A stretch of 64,000 nucleotides of DNA from NCBI RefSeq assembly GCF_036323735.1, contig NC_086025.1:113100688-113164687 (forward strand), in the 5' to 3' direction. Below are positions 24,200 to 58,290 of the stretch, one piece after another; the first letter of the stretch is position 1; each line of letters begins with the position of its first letter. The position numbers and the translations under genes are program-made. This stretch comes from Rattus norvegicus (taxonomy: Eukaryota; Chordata; Mammalia; Rodentia; Muridae). The notes beneath the pieces were generated by a model. It was not told where the DNA came from. It did no database searches and saw nothing but the letters and a program-made list of their open reading frames with translations.

Positions 24200-24950
24200 T
24201 CACAACGCCACAGGCTCCGAAGACCCGGTTGGATGGTGGAGAAAAGGCCCAATGCCAAGAGCTAGCGAGGACCGGAGGGCGTGCGGTCGCGGGCCACGCG
24301 GGGACTTCGGGAGTAGCGCTCCATGCCCGCCGGCGGGCTGGCGGACTGGGCCCAGCGGAGGAGCCGCTTCGCCTCGGCGCGGGCGGAGCCGCGGAAGGGG
24401 AACGGCGGCCCGGGCGCCGCCGCGGGGAGGTCCCGCCCGGCCCGCGAGGGTGCGGCCGGACGCCTCGCCTAGCCCGGTGCAGTCCTGGCCCACCGGGCTG
24501 GTCGTCCCCTCCGCGACCTCCTGCTGTCACGTGAGGCAAGCCGGGGCTTCCTCCGGCTGCCTGCCCGGCCGGGACCGCTCGTCACCCCTTCACAGCCACC
24601 TGGACCTTGCGGGCCGCCACCTGGGCCGCGCACGGTCGAGCAGGAGGCAGAGCGGGCGGGCACGCGCACCTGAGGCCGACGTCAGCGGCGTTCACTCGGC
24701 GCGCACCCTAGACACGCCCCCGCGCTGACCCCGCCCGCCCCACCTCGCGTCACCCCTGACGTTGTGTGACGTAACCGGCGTGGGCTGTTGGTCGGGGGTG
24801 GAGGTTCACCTGGCGCTTGTAGTTCGCGGAGCCGTTGTCCAGGGCTCCGCGATAGTGGGGAAGGTCGACTTGTCTTTTCACCGCAGCTTCTCCGGGGCGC
24901 CCACTCCCGCCTGGACGCCGCAGGGCCCTCCTCCGGGCGGAGTACTTTCT
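24200..24950 (-). promoter_or_regulatory. Josd1 CpG-island promoter with CRE and E-box motifs
   Basis: Very GC- and CpG-rich, no TATA box. It contains a palindromic TCACGTGA E-box (24527-24534), a CRE-like CGACGTCAG core (24677-24685), and two TGACGT half-sites exactly 10 bases apart (24757-24762 and 24767-24772). It lies upstream of the Josd1 first coding exon and faces away from Gtpbp1. The transcription start is not resolved; about 24500-24650 on the minus strand would put the CREs just upstream. Long ORFs through this island are composition artefacts. Confidence 0.65.
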
Positions 24951-25324
24951 TGAGCTAGGGCAGCGGCTGCCCTGGCCTACTTATGTTCACCAGATTTCTG
25001 AACACTTTCCTGACACGGCCGGGCATAATCTTGGTTGGTGAACCCGACCGCCTCCAGTTTTCTTTGAGAGTCGAGGGCAGGAGTCTAGCCGGGAGTCATA
25101 TTTCAAATGGAAACCAGAGTTCTATTTCAGATCCTTGGTGTCATATTCCCGATCACTTCACACAAACCACTGCCCTTTGGCTCAGCGACCTCCTCGGACG
25201 GCTGTCACAAAGCCTGCCTTTCTGTGTTTTCTTTTCCCTTCTGATCCTTTTTAGACGTGTGTGTGTGTGTTCTCTCTAGTCCAGCTGGTCTCAAAACTCA
25301 TTGCATAACCAAGAATGTCCAATT

Positions 25325-25390
25325 TGTGCAGGGCAGGGGATCGAACCCCGGTACATGCAAGACAAAGCACTCTACCAACTAGAGCTCCCT
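25325..25390 (-). mobile_element. tRNA-like SINE relic
   Basis: On the minus strand an A-box-like segment (TAGTTGGTAGAG) precedes a perfect B box in GGGGTTCGATCCCC. It matches neither the young ID nor B2 sequences seen elsewhere here. An old tRNA-derived SINE is likely; a tRNA gene is unlikely because the arms do not pair well and no cloverleaf is evident. Confidence 0.45.
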
Positions 25391-26424
25391 ATTTTCTGAG
25401 TTAGCTGAGGACACTGTGTCCAAAGGCAGACTATTTGCAGTTTCCCATGGATTTAAATTAAATCATTGTTTCTAGCTGCCTGCCTTTCAGATTTTGTTAG
25501 GGAAAACAACAGATTTGCTCTTTCAAAGTGACGGTTTCTCTAATCCTCAAGACCACCCCAATCAATGGTGTTGTGCAACACCACGTGGTAGGGAGTCCTC
25601 TGCCTCTACACAGACTACTTTTGAATTACCTTAATTTTTTTATGTGTGTGTAATTTGTAAACTACCAAACTGTTACAGTGTATTTACATCGGATTTATCT
25701 CCTACAGTCTTGCCATTCAACCAGAATTATTGTAAACACCTTTCATATTAACTGATGAGTAATTAATTACTGCCAAGTAAATTAGACATTTTTCTTTTTC
25801 AGGGAGAAAACGGAAGCCCAAAGAAGCCATTCAAGTTGTTTGAAATCACTATGTCTGTAGTGGATTAAGGGTTTGAGCTTGGGCCAAACTGTTTTCAGAA
25901 AGAAAATGTAAAGATGGATAGAGGATTCCCTCTTTTTATATTTATTCTCCAAAGCATTCAATTCGAAAAGCAAGTACTCAGAATGTCTATCCTTTCTAGG
26001 CAAAATCCTATAGTGAGAAGGACTTTCTTTTCCCTCAGTCAGGTATCAATGTATTCTGAAATCGAACTCTTTCTGTTTGTACGATGCTAAATAACACTCG
26101 AGGTAATAGAGTTAATACAACCAGCAACTCTGATCACCCCTAGGCAATCAGCAAGCAACCTCTAACTGGGTTCTTAACACTCAGAGATACTGTCAGAACC
26201 CACAAGTAAAGGCTTCCAGTCCACAAGACTACCTCTCACTTTCGATGTCAGTTAGGAGTCCAAATCTCTGAGGCTGGAGATATGGCTCAGAGGTTCAGAA
26301 CATTGATAGGTTTTCCAGTAGACCTGGATTTGATTCCCAGTACCCATAAGGAGCCTAACAATCATCAGTGACTCTAGTCCAAAAGGATGCCCCATTTAGA
26401 CTCTACAGGCCCTGCACAAAGGTG

Positions 26425-26463
<39 letters not shown>

Positions 26464-26570
26464 TCATACACACAAAATAAAAATAAATTTAAATAACAAA
26501 CCATTAAGACCAGTTTCCAGCAGTATCTGTTCAGAGACTTGGTGGTACATAGTTGAAAATAAGAAGATTC

Positions 26571-26803
26571 GGGGTTGGGGATTTAGCTCAGTGGTAGAGC
26601 GCTTGCCTAGCAAGCACAAGGCCCTGGGTTCGGTTCCCAGCTCCAAAAAAAAAAAAAAAAAAAAAAAAAAGAAAGAAAGAAATACACAAAACTTTTAGGG
26701 TTGGGGATTTAGCTCAGCGGTAGAGCACTTGCCTAGTGAGCGCAAGGCCCTGGGTTCGGTCCCCAGCTCCGGAAAAAAAAGAAAAAAGGAAAAAAGAAAG
26801 AAA
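26571..26803 (+). mobile_element. ID-ID dimer within a single target-site duplication
   Basis: Two plus-strand IDs (26571 to about 26670, and 26698 to about 26803) are separated by a short non-ID spacer. The 16-base duplication GAAAATAAGAAGATTC lies before the first copy (26555-26570) and after the second (26804-26819). No separate duplication is seen around the second copy. Confidence 0.88.
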
Positions 26804-27997
26804 GAAAATAAGAAGATTCTGTTGCTCAAATAGACTCCCTGAATTAGGTGATGGCTATTTTGAACCCTTTTCTTTCCCCACTACATACATACAATCCTGT
26901 GGTCCAGACCCTAAATTTCCCGTACTTTCTCAGACAACTGCTCTTTTTTAATCTATTACCAGGACCAGTGGCCAGGTCCAGCCAGCATTAGACCTTGGTA
27001 AAAACCAGAATTCACCTAACAAAGTCTAGACCTTTTCAGACCTTTGAAACAGGAATTTCAGGCACACGGACAGCGTTTTGTGGGCTGGGACTTTCCACAA
27101 GTGATAACTGAAAAAATAAGCCACAAGAAACTACCTTGACAGATCCTAGACCTGTGGCTCAGCTGTTCACCAAAAGTGTGCTGAGGGGATTTACGCTGGT
27201 GTTTAGGCTGCCACCATCTCCTTTCTGTTCACTCAATTGCTCTCCGAGGAATCAATGAATGGAGCTCCCTAAGGTCAGCGTTTAATTAATTGCCTTGGTT
27301 TGGCTGCTATAATATTACAACTCCTGGAATACATAGCATCGATTCTACTATAAAAACTGCCTTGCGTATGCCAGTACGCCGGACATAGTATTGCAGCAAC
27401 CGCCTTCAATCATTCGGAGTGCCAGGCTCATTTTGCAGTTTACTATCTGTATATGCGGCGGCCAAACGCGCGGGACCTAGGAAGGATAAGATTGGGTCCC
27501 GCCCTTGTCCATCATGAGGCTCCAGGCGGGACTGTTTTGCTGTGTGATTTGGAAGCTGGCCCCGCCTCTGGAAAGAAAGGGGGCCGGAGTCGGGGTGGGG
27601 GGGGAGGTGGAAAGCAATGCTGTCTCTTTTCATTGGATTGCTGTCAAGTCAGTCAAACCTCTGCTTCGCTCCCGTTGGCGGGAAGGCTCCAGGCAGGTAG
27701 CATGCACGCTGTGTTGGCCCCACCAGAGGTGGGACCAAGGCTCTCGACGACTACGACGTTTGTTGTTGGGGTTTGGGCCTCATTAATTATTCATTAAGGT
27801 ATTTGAGAGAACTGCAGCGATTGGTAGCTGAGAGACTGGGTCGCTTGTGTCTGCCAGAGATACGAGACACCTTCGAGAGGCGGGGGAAGCTGCGCATAAA
27901 TTATTCCAACAAGGGGGCGGTACCCAGCATAAATTAGTTAAATGAGCCAGGCAGGGAGGGCGGGCGGCCGGCTGCGAATTAGCCTAAGTTCTTAAAG

Positions 27998-51810
<23,813 letters not shown>

Positions 51811-53185
51811 ATGTCCCCCCGGTCCACTTGACCACCCATGGGATCCTCACTGCTCACTGGCCACTGCTCACCAACTGGGCAGAGAATTTTTGACCGCCAC
51901 CCGCCCACTCCAGTCCACAGCCAGAGCACCCTTGTTGCCACACCCCGATTTTCCGGGGGGGTTGTAATTTATAATGAGCAGGGACTAGACGTCCGAGGAC
52001 TGACCATTTGCCACCTGACACCTTCCTCACTCACAGCTTTCCTACATCTGGGCCCTTAATTTCTATCTTTTTATTATATATTTGTCCCAAGTTTGTCTGT
52101 GTGTCTGTGTGAGTGTGTGCTTGCACACACCTGTAGCCGGTGTGTGCAGAAGTGCAGCTGACCCTGTCAGTCTCCATTTCAGTCCTAGTTGGACACCAGC
52201 CTCCAAGAGCTGCCTGCCTGCCTGTCCTTCCATCCGTTTGTATTTGTCTCGATGAGATCCTCAGAACGTCCAGGGAACCTCAGAGCCCCAGGCACCTGTC
52301 TTCCCTGGCTAGTGCCCCTCTTAGCTAGAAGCTCTTCCTTGGGGCTGACCTGTGGGCTCAGAAGATTCTGCCAGAGCAGGGATTCCCTCAATCTATGCGT
52401 TGGGGAGTTTAATGGGAAATGGTGGCCTCTCCTGTCTCTCCTTTTCCTCCGAGCTCTTCAGTGGTACTGTGATGTGGAGACTGTGGTGACTGCATTGTAG
52501 GACCGCCTTCTCTGACTCTTGACCCTTGATCCAGAGACCTAGGTGGGCTTATCCTTAGAGACAATCCTGGGCTTGCCTGGCTGGCCCTGGCTGCTCTGGC
52601 TTCTATGCCCGCTGGAGGTTCTTCCTGTTTCCACTTATGTCTCTGGCTGAGCCTCGGAGTCCAGGGTACCAGACTGGGTCCGAGTCGTCCTGGAATCGGG
52701 TTTTATAGTACCTCCTTTGGTGAGGGAGGGGAGGTACTCCTGAGTTAAGCTAGGACTAGAAATCCTCCTTTCCCACCACACATCACCCCAGCACAGCTGC
52801 TACAGCCATGCCACATAGCAGGGAAGGGCCTGAGCCCAGATGCCCCACTTGGGGTGTACAAGGGCAGGTGGCAGTGCAGACTCTTCTAGGCCATCGAAAG
52901 AACTGCTGCTGGGTTAGGGCAGGGTGGGCTGCCCAGACCAGAGTGGGCAGAGCCCTGCACCACAGCCTCAGGTTGGAGTGCTCCTTAGGCTCAGCCAAGA
53001 CAAATAGGCAGCTGGCTGGGGCCCTCTACAGCCCCGCCTCCCCTCCCAAGTCTCTTTTGTCCTCTGCTCCTGACTGCTCTTCCTTCCCTCCCTCCGTGTC
53101 CCTCCAGCTGTTTCTAGTTACCACTGCCCTGTGGCCATGGACTGACCAGACCAGCATTCACAATAAAAATTTGTTCTAAGTTGAC
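51811..53185 (+). other. Gtpbp1: Gtpbp1 3'UTR
   Basis: About 1.37 kb of SINE-free sequence from the stop to AATAAA at 53162-53167, followed by a GT/T-rich stretch. Cleavage near 53180-53190 is inferred from the signal. Confidence 0.8.
53162..53167 (+). promoter_or_regulatory. Gtpbp1 polyadenylation signal
   Basis: Canonical AATAAA at the end of a repeat-free 3'UTR, with T-rich then GT-bearing sequence downstream. Confidence 0.8.
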
Positions 53186-53389
53186 AGTGTCACATTCCCT
53201 GCTCAGCCCTCCAGGTGGGGGTGCTGCTGCAGGCATGCCGTGGTTCTGTCCGCCCTGTGCACCTAAAGGAGCCCCTCTTCCTCAGTGATAGAGCTCCACT
53301 AGCTAGCTTTGAACCTCATTTTCCTCATTGTACACATCCCTGCCTCCGGGTTGTGTGGATTCTTTGAGCGTGTGAGGGAACCAGGTGCT

Positions 53390-53475
53390 CTGGACAGGCT
53401 GGAGGCCTGTGGTGCTGCTGTGGGTGGGCTTGCTGGACAGGCTGGAGGCCTGTGGTGCTGCTGTGGGTGGGCTTG
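53390..53475. repeat. Exact 43-bp tandem duplication
   Basis: Two identical 43-base units, 53390-53432 and 53433-53475, about 220 bases past the Gtpbp1 polyadenylation signal. No mismatch between copies. Confidence 0.97.
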
Positions 53476-54285
53476 CTCAGCTGGGCATTCGCTGCTGTTT
53501 CTGAGGAGGACCCTGAAGCTCAGGAAAGGGCTGTGTGCTTCGGCCACCCTCTCACTCCTACTGTTCACCTGTGCTTTGTGGTTCTGGGTCTCTTAGGCTG
53601 GTGCCTTTGTAATAGTGGGGCCTTAGCATGGTGGTGCATGGCACAGTGCCTACTATGGCTTCTTACAGCATTGAGCCACAGTAGAACTTAACTGTGCCCT
53701 GACAGCATTACTGGTCACTAGAACTATTATGTTCAGGAGCCATAACTACCAGTCTGGACTCTGCCCCTTAGGGAGACAGATCTGCATATGGCCAAGGGAG
53801 CCAACTGAATTCAGTGTTGAACTGTTATTAACAGGGACCACAAAGGTCCTTCAGAACTGAGCCCTCTCAGCTCTCCATCTAGAGAAAATACCAGCCGGTT
53901 TGTAGTCAATAAAGAATACAGATGTTAACCTGTCAGTCTGGTAAGTGTAAGGCTCAGCCTTCTCTATGTGCAACTTGTATGTGCAACATCCTTTCTAGAA
54001 CTGAGGCTGTGGGGTGAGGTGGGGTGGAGGCACCAAGTCCTCACCTCATGTACAGCGCTGTTCAGGCTCATCACAATGATGTATCAGGAATGTGCCATGG
54101 TGCAGGGGTGTATTTGGCTGGGTTTGGGGGAGAGCTAGGGAGATAATGGTGTGAAGCTCAGACTGAGAAGCCCAGAAGATTTGATTGTGGGCAGGCGGCA
54201 GAGGCACTACCCTGTTGGTATGTGACAAGTTACAGGGCTAGTTGCTGGAGCTCTTCCTGCCCTGCCAGTGATGCCTGTGTTGTTT

Positions 54286-54432
54286 TTTTTGTTTGTTTGT
54301 TTGTTTTTGTTTTTTTTGTTTTTTTTTGTTTTTTTGTTTTTTTTTGGTTCTTTTTTTCGGAGCTGGGGACCGAACCCAGGGCCTTGCGATTCCTAGGTAA
54401 GCGCTCTACCACTGAGCTAAATCCCCAGCCCC
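54286..54432 (-). mobile_element. ID SINE with long T/G-rich tail
   Basis: Minus-strand ID with an unusually long TTTG-patterned tail, flanked by GCCTGTGTTGTTTT (54272-54285 and about 54433-54446). Confidence 0.92.
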
Positions 54433-54762
54433 GCCTGTGTTGTTTTATGCCCTTGGTGTAAGTACAGACCTAGTGTCCCTGGGCTCTGGACCAAGCCCTG
54501 GGCCAACGTATACTCTAGTCAGTGCCCTCTCCTCCCTGCTGACCAGTTCCTGCTTTTATTTTCTCAGCCATGGCAAGGACCAGCTTCTGAGCAAGATGCC
54601 ATGGTCAGCAGGAGGCTCCTCAGGCTTGGTGAAGCATCACCTGAGCTGAATCTAGACATCAGGGCAACTCCCCCAGGACCTGGCAGATCCTGACCCTTCA
54701 GGAGACACCTGTCAGCCTGAGGCCCTCTGCCTGAGTTTAAGCACACAGGAAAGCCCTCTTAA

Positions 54763-54828
54763 TCCTCCTGCTCCTCCCCCTCCTCTTCCTCTACCACCAC
54801 CTTTTCCTCCTCCTCCTCCTCTTCCACA
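54763..54828. repeat. Polypyrimidine CTCCTC tract
   Basis: C/T-only stretches broken by a few purines, rich in CTC and TCC triplets, between the convergent Gtpbp1 and Sun2 ends. Confidence 0.8.
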
Positions 54829-55077
54829 GAGGTGTTCTTGATGGCTCTTAAAGTCATCTCATTTCCTCCTGGCAGCCCTCCAATCCAGAAAATACTGGAA
54901 TGGACCTTAGCTGGGGTTTTTAACTAAAGGCCTGGGTCTCTGAGCATTAGGTACTGTGGTTTGGCTAAGAATTCAGTTCAGTTCCTTGTATCTCCCCTCC
55001 TCCCACCCCAGAGAAGCTGAGTAGCTGTGTGACAGCCAGGAAAAAAAAAAAAAAAAAACCACACACACACACAATCC

Positions 55078-56442
55078 ATTGATCCTGGGCATCCTTTATT
55101 TTTTGCATAGGCATAAATTAGAGTCTGGAGAGGTTTGATTTGTTTTGTTTTGAAAGAATCAACAGTGCAGCATTTGTGACAGGAGAGCGCAAAACAAGCC
55201 CTGAGGGCAGGGCTGTACAGGTTGCCAGTTCACCAGAACACTTAATGGGCCTCTGCTTGCAGCTCCTCCTGGCCCTTCCATAGACCAGGCAGGACCGAGC
55301 TCCTCTCAGAGCCAGGAACTAGAAACTGGGTAACAGCTGGTGCCCCTCAGAATGGGGCTAGAAATCAAGCCTGTAGCTTTTTCAGTTAAAAACAAAACAA
55401 CAACAAAAACAGACCTTGAGAATTCTATATAATACAACAGGGCAATTCAATCTAAAAGCCTCTTCCTCCTCCCCACACAAGGTAACTTCTGCCAGCCTCC
55501 CTCCCTCTCAACCCCATCCAACTGCCACCATGGAGGAGCCAGAAAGGAAACAATCTAAGCAAAAGCTGAGAGCCCAAGGGGGCTGCTTTAGAGTGGACAG
55601 GGCCACTCTTAAGTGGGGTGGGCTAGTGTAGCCCCTCTACCTGATATCTTGAACCACACTGTGGCTATTGGCACTGGATCAGGAGAACCCCCAGTCATCT
55701 CCCCTCTCTAGACTACGCTGCTAGAACGCCCCAAAGACAGAGGGCTAGGTCCTTCCCTGGGGAGTGGGAAGCTTGCTGTGGCACACAGGCAGGATGCAGC
55801 AGGAATGGGAACAGAATAGACCCTCACCCACATCAGGGGGAAAAGCAATGGTCCCCAGCACTGGGACTCCCAGGTTGGCACAGACAGCAGTCCTCAGAGG
55901 CACACAGGAGCTGGCTCCGTCCAGTTTGCAAGAAACCCCAGGGGTCCTATGGGCCATGGTACCTCCCATGCTGGAGGCGCACAGCAGCCTCTGAGTCCTT
56001 TACCAGGCACCTGCCAGGGACAGTCCAGCCGCATAGTGCTAAGCACTGTCCTAAAAGGCCACAAGACCCCCAGCTTATCCCTGGGACTCTGGCTTGGTAT
56101 GCGCGTGGCTTTGGCACCTACCGGGAGTTCACCGGTGCCAGTCCCTCCACCTCACTTCCTGACTCGCAGACTCCCCAAAGTATGCTACATATATACACCC
56201 TCGTAGGCGCCTAGCTCTAGGGGGAAGATTAAGAGGCACAGGAGCCTGTAGGCAGCCTCGGGCTGTTTAGCTTATGCAGGGAGTCCTACACATGCTGCCT
56301 TTGCTCTTGCTCCTGGAAGTCAGCGCTAACAAGCATGTGCGGGCAGTGGTGGGGTGCTGTGCACCTACTCTCAGAGCAGGGGTAGATGCTGGGAACGGTG
56401 AGCCTCCCACGTGGCTAGCAACAGGCACAAGATCTCATAGGG
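55078..56442 (-). other. Sun2: Sun2 3'UTR
   Basis: About 1.36 kb after the Sun2 stop on the minus strand, ending at a minus-strand AATAAA (TTTATT at 55095-55100). SINE-free, as expected for mature mRNA. The end is inferred from the signal. Confidence 0.75.
55095..55100 (-). promoter_or_regulatory. Sun2 polyadenylation signal
   Basis: AATAAA on the minus strand, about 1.34 kb after the stop codon and at the edge of the repeat-free tract. Confidence 0.75.
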
Positions 56443-57785
56443 CTAGTGGGCAGGCTCTCCGTGCACCCGGAAGCGGTAGATACAGGTGTATTCAGGGTGG
56501 CCCCAGTTGGTCAGGATCCGAAGCTCCACAACTTGGTATGTGGCCATCTTAGAGGCCTAGGTAGAAAAGAGGGGTTCGGTGTCACAGAGTCCTTTGACAA
56601 CTCAGCAACAAAAGCGATGTAGTGGAGAGCCACTCTGGCAGCCAGATGTTTCCTGCCCTGGGGCTTATAACAAAAACAGAAAACTGAATTTCTAAAGTTT
56701 CTGTTTCCTGGAACAGAGTTTCCAGGCCAAAGGCCTTGGAGGACTTTGGGGTTCCTAAGTGTCACTACCCACACAAGCCAGCCCTTGGGCCATGTGTTAA
56801 CAGTCTTGAGTACCGAGGACCAGCACAGTTCATCTGAGACAGGCGAACTCAGCCCCAGTCACAGTTGGCATTATCAGTGCATAGGATGTTCCTAGGAAGC
56901 TTATGGACACAGTTTGCTTTTTTCTCAAGTGTCTAGCCTGTACTCTATGCTTAAAGCTATAGTGTTACAGGACTGAAGACCTGGGTCAGTTAAGAGCACT
57001 GGCTACTCTTCCATGTAATCTAGGTTCGATTCCCAGCATTCATGGCAACTTGTAATTGTCTGTAACTCTGGCTCTAAGGGATCCAAAGCCCTCTTCTGGC
57101 CTCTTAGGGCACCAGTACACAGATGGGGCATAGACATGTATACAAGCAAAATACTCATCACACGAAGTCAAACAAAAAGATTTAAAAGGAATGACTTAGC
57201 TCTAGAATCTGCCTCTTTAAGGCCTAGGTCAGACACCCATGTGCCCTACCTGAGGCCCTAGCACACTGATCATCTTGAACACCCTTCACAGTCACTTCCT
57301 GACAACCCTTCCTTAGTAAAACTCACTTAGGGCGGAGCCCTGATCAGAAAGCTCTGGATGCTGCCCTCTGTTTAACGACAGAGGGTCATCTCTACCCTAT
57401 ACCCTGAAGTAAGGCAGGGTGGGAAGATGGGACAAGCCCTGAATCCTCTGCCCAGCAGTGCAAAGACTGGACACTGGAAGATGTCTGCTGCTGACTGGGA
57501 GTGCGAGGTACCACCCACCCCACAAGCACACAACCCTGTACCTGGAAGTAGAAGGTCTGGATGGGCTCCCCATCCTGGTCGTAGGCAAACGTGCCCAAAA
57601 GTGTCCCTTCCTGCTGCAGGTCTTCATCAAAGCCCTACAGAAACGCACACAGGGAGTCAGGGAGGCCATTCCCTCTCACACTGTGGTGTCAGCACTGCAG
57701 CTTCAGACAGCCATGCAAAAGGGCCAGGTCTCTCCCTGGCTCACTTTTAAACAAACTAATCTATTTCAGTGTGATTCTCAGCAAA

Positions 57786-57843
<58 letters not shown>

Positions 57844-58290
57844 CCAGTAAAGATCAGGTATGTGATTCTCAGCAAAGATCGCTCCCCCACACTCCAATAA
57901 AAATCAGGAACTCACAAAGATGGCGAAGTCCTTGGGAGCACTGGAGATTGTGCTGTTGGGTGACAAGGCCTTGGGCACGTGTTCTAAGGTGACGGCTGTG
58001 GGGCGGATACGAGCAGAGAGGCGGACCACTGCGAAGCCCTGGGGCCCCTGGAATGCCCAGCAGTTGCCTGGGTGCACATCTGGCTGGAGGGGTGGGAGGC
58101 ATGTCAGAACAAGGCCTCTAATCCAGCTTTGGCTGACTGAGAAGGGCATCCCCCACTGTGTTCAAAGTGCCCACCTGCAGAATGACTCGGGGTGACTGGG
58201 AGTGGTACCACAAGGGGATGCCAAAGAGGCTGAGAAGGGCTGTCTTCGTCTCGTAAGTCTCAGAACAACGGGTGCTGATGACACTGGCTC
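56443..58290 (-). CDS. Sun2: Sun2 SUN-domain exons (last four)
   Basis: Exons 58290-58175, 58083-57916, 57634-57542 and 56556-56443 encode the beta-sandwich of the SUN domain. The first holds the interchain-disulfide Cys (563 in human) and the KASH lid (ETYETKTALLSLFGIPLWYH). The second starts PDVHPGNCWAFQGPQGF with human Cys601. The last holds its partner Cys705. All residues I recall as needed for KASH binding in this stretch are intact. The intron at 57635-57915 carries a CA repeat (57787-57838). Confidence 0.93.

Larger units (their letters stand above)
24951..27440. other. Josd1-Gtpbp1 divergent intergenic region
   Basis: No gene seen. The first 1.3 kb is mostly unique and AT-rich, with a tRNA-like SINE relic at about 25325-25390. 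Then come a B2 with an AC tail (about 26272-26490), the paired ID elements (26571-26803), and about 600 bases of apparently unique sequence leading into the Gtpbp1 promoter. Confidence 0.65.
53186..55077. other. Gtpbp1-Sun2 convergent intergenic region
   Basis: No gene seen. It contains an exact 43-bp tandem duplication (53390-53475), a minus-strand ID with a long T/G-rich tail (54286-54432), a pyrimidine-rich CTCCTC tract (about 54763-54828) and a poly(A)-AC stretch (55040-55071). Confidence 0.7.

Noticed and set aside
24132..24728. Long ORFs on both strands (up to 188 codons) near 24.1-24.7 kb
   Set aside because: They lie in the Josd1 CpG island, where few stop codons are expected. Arg/Pro/Ala/Gly-rich translations overlap on opposite strands.
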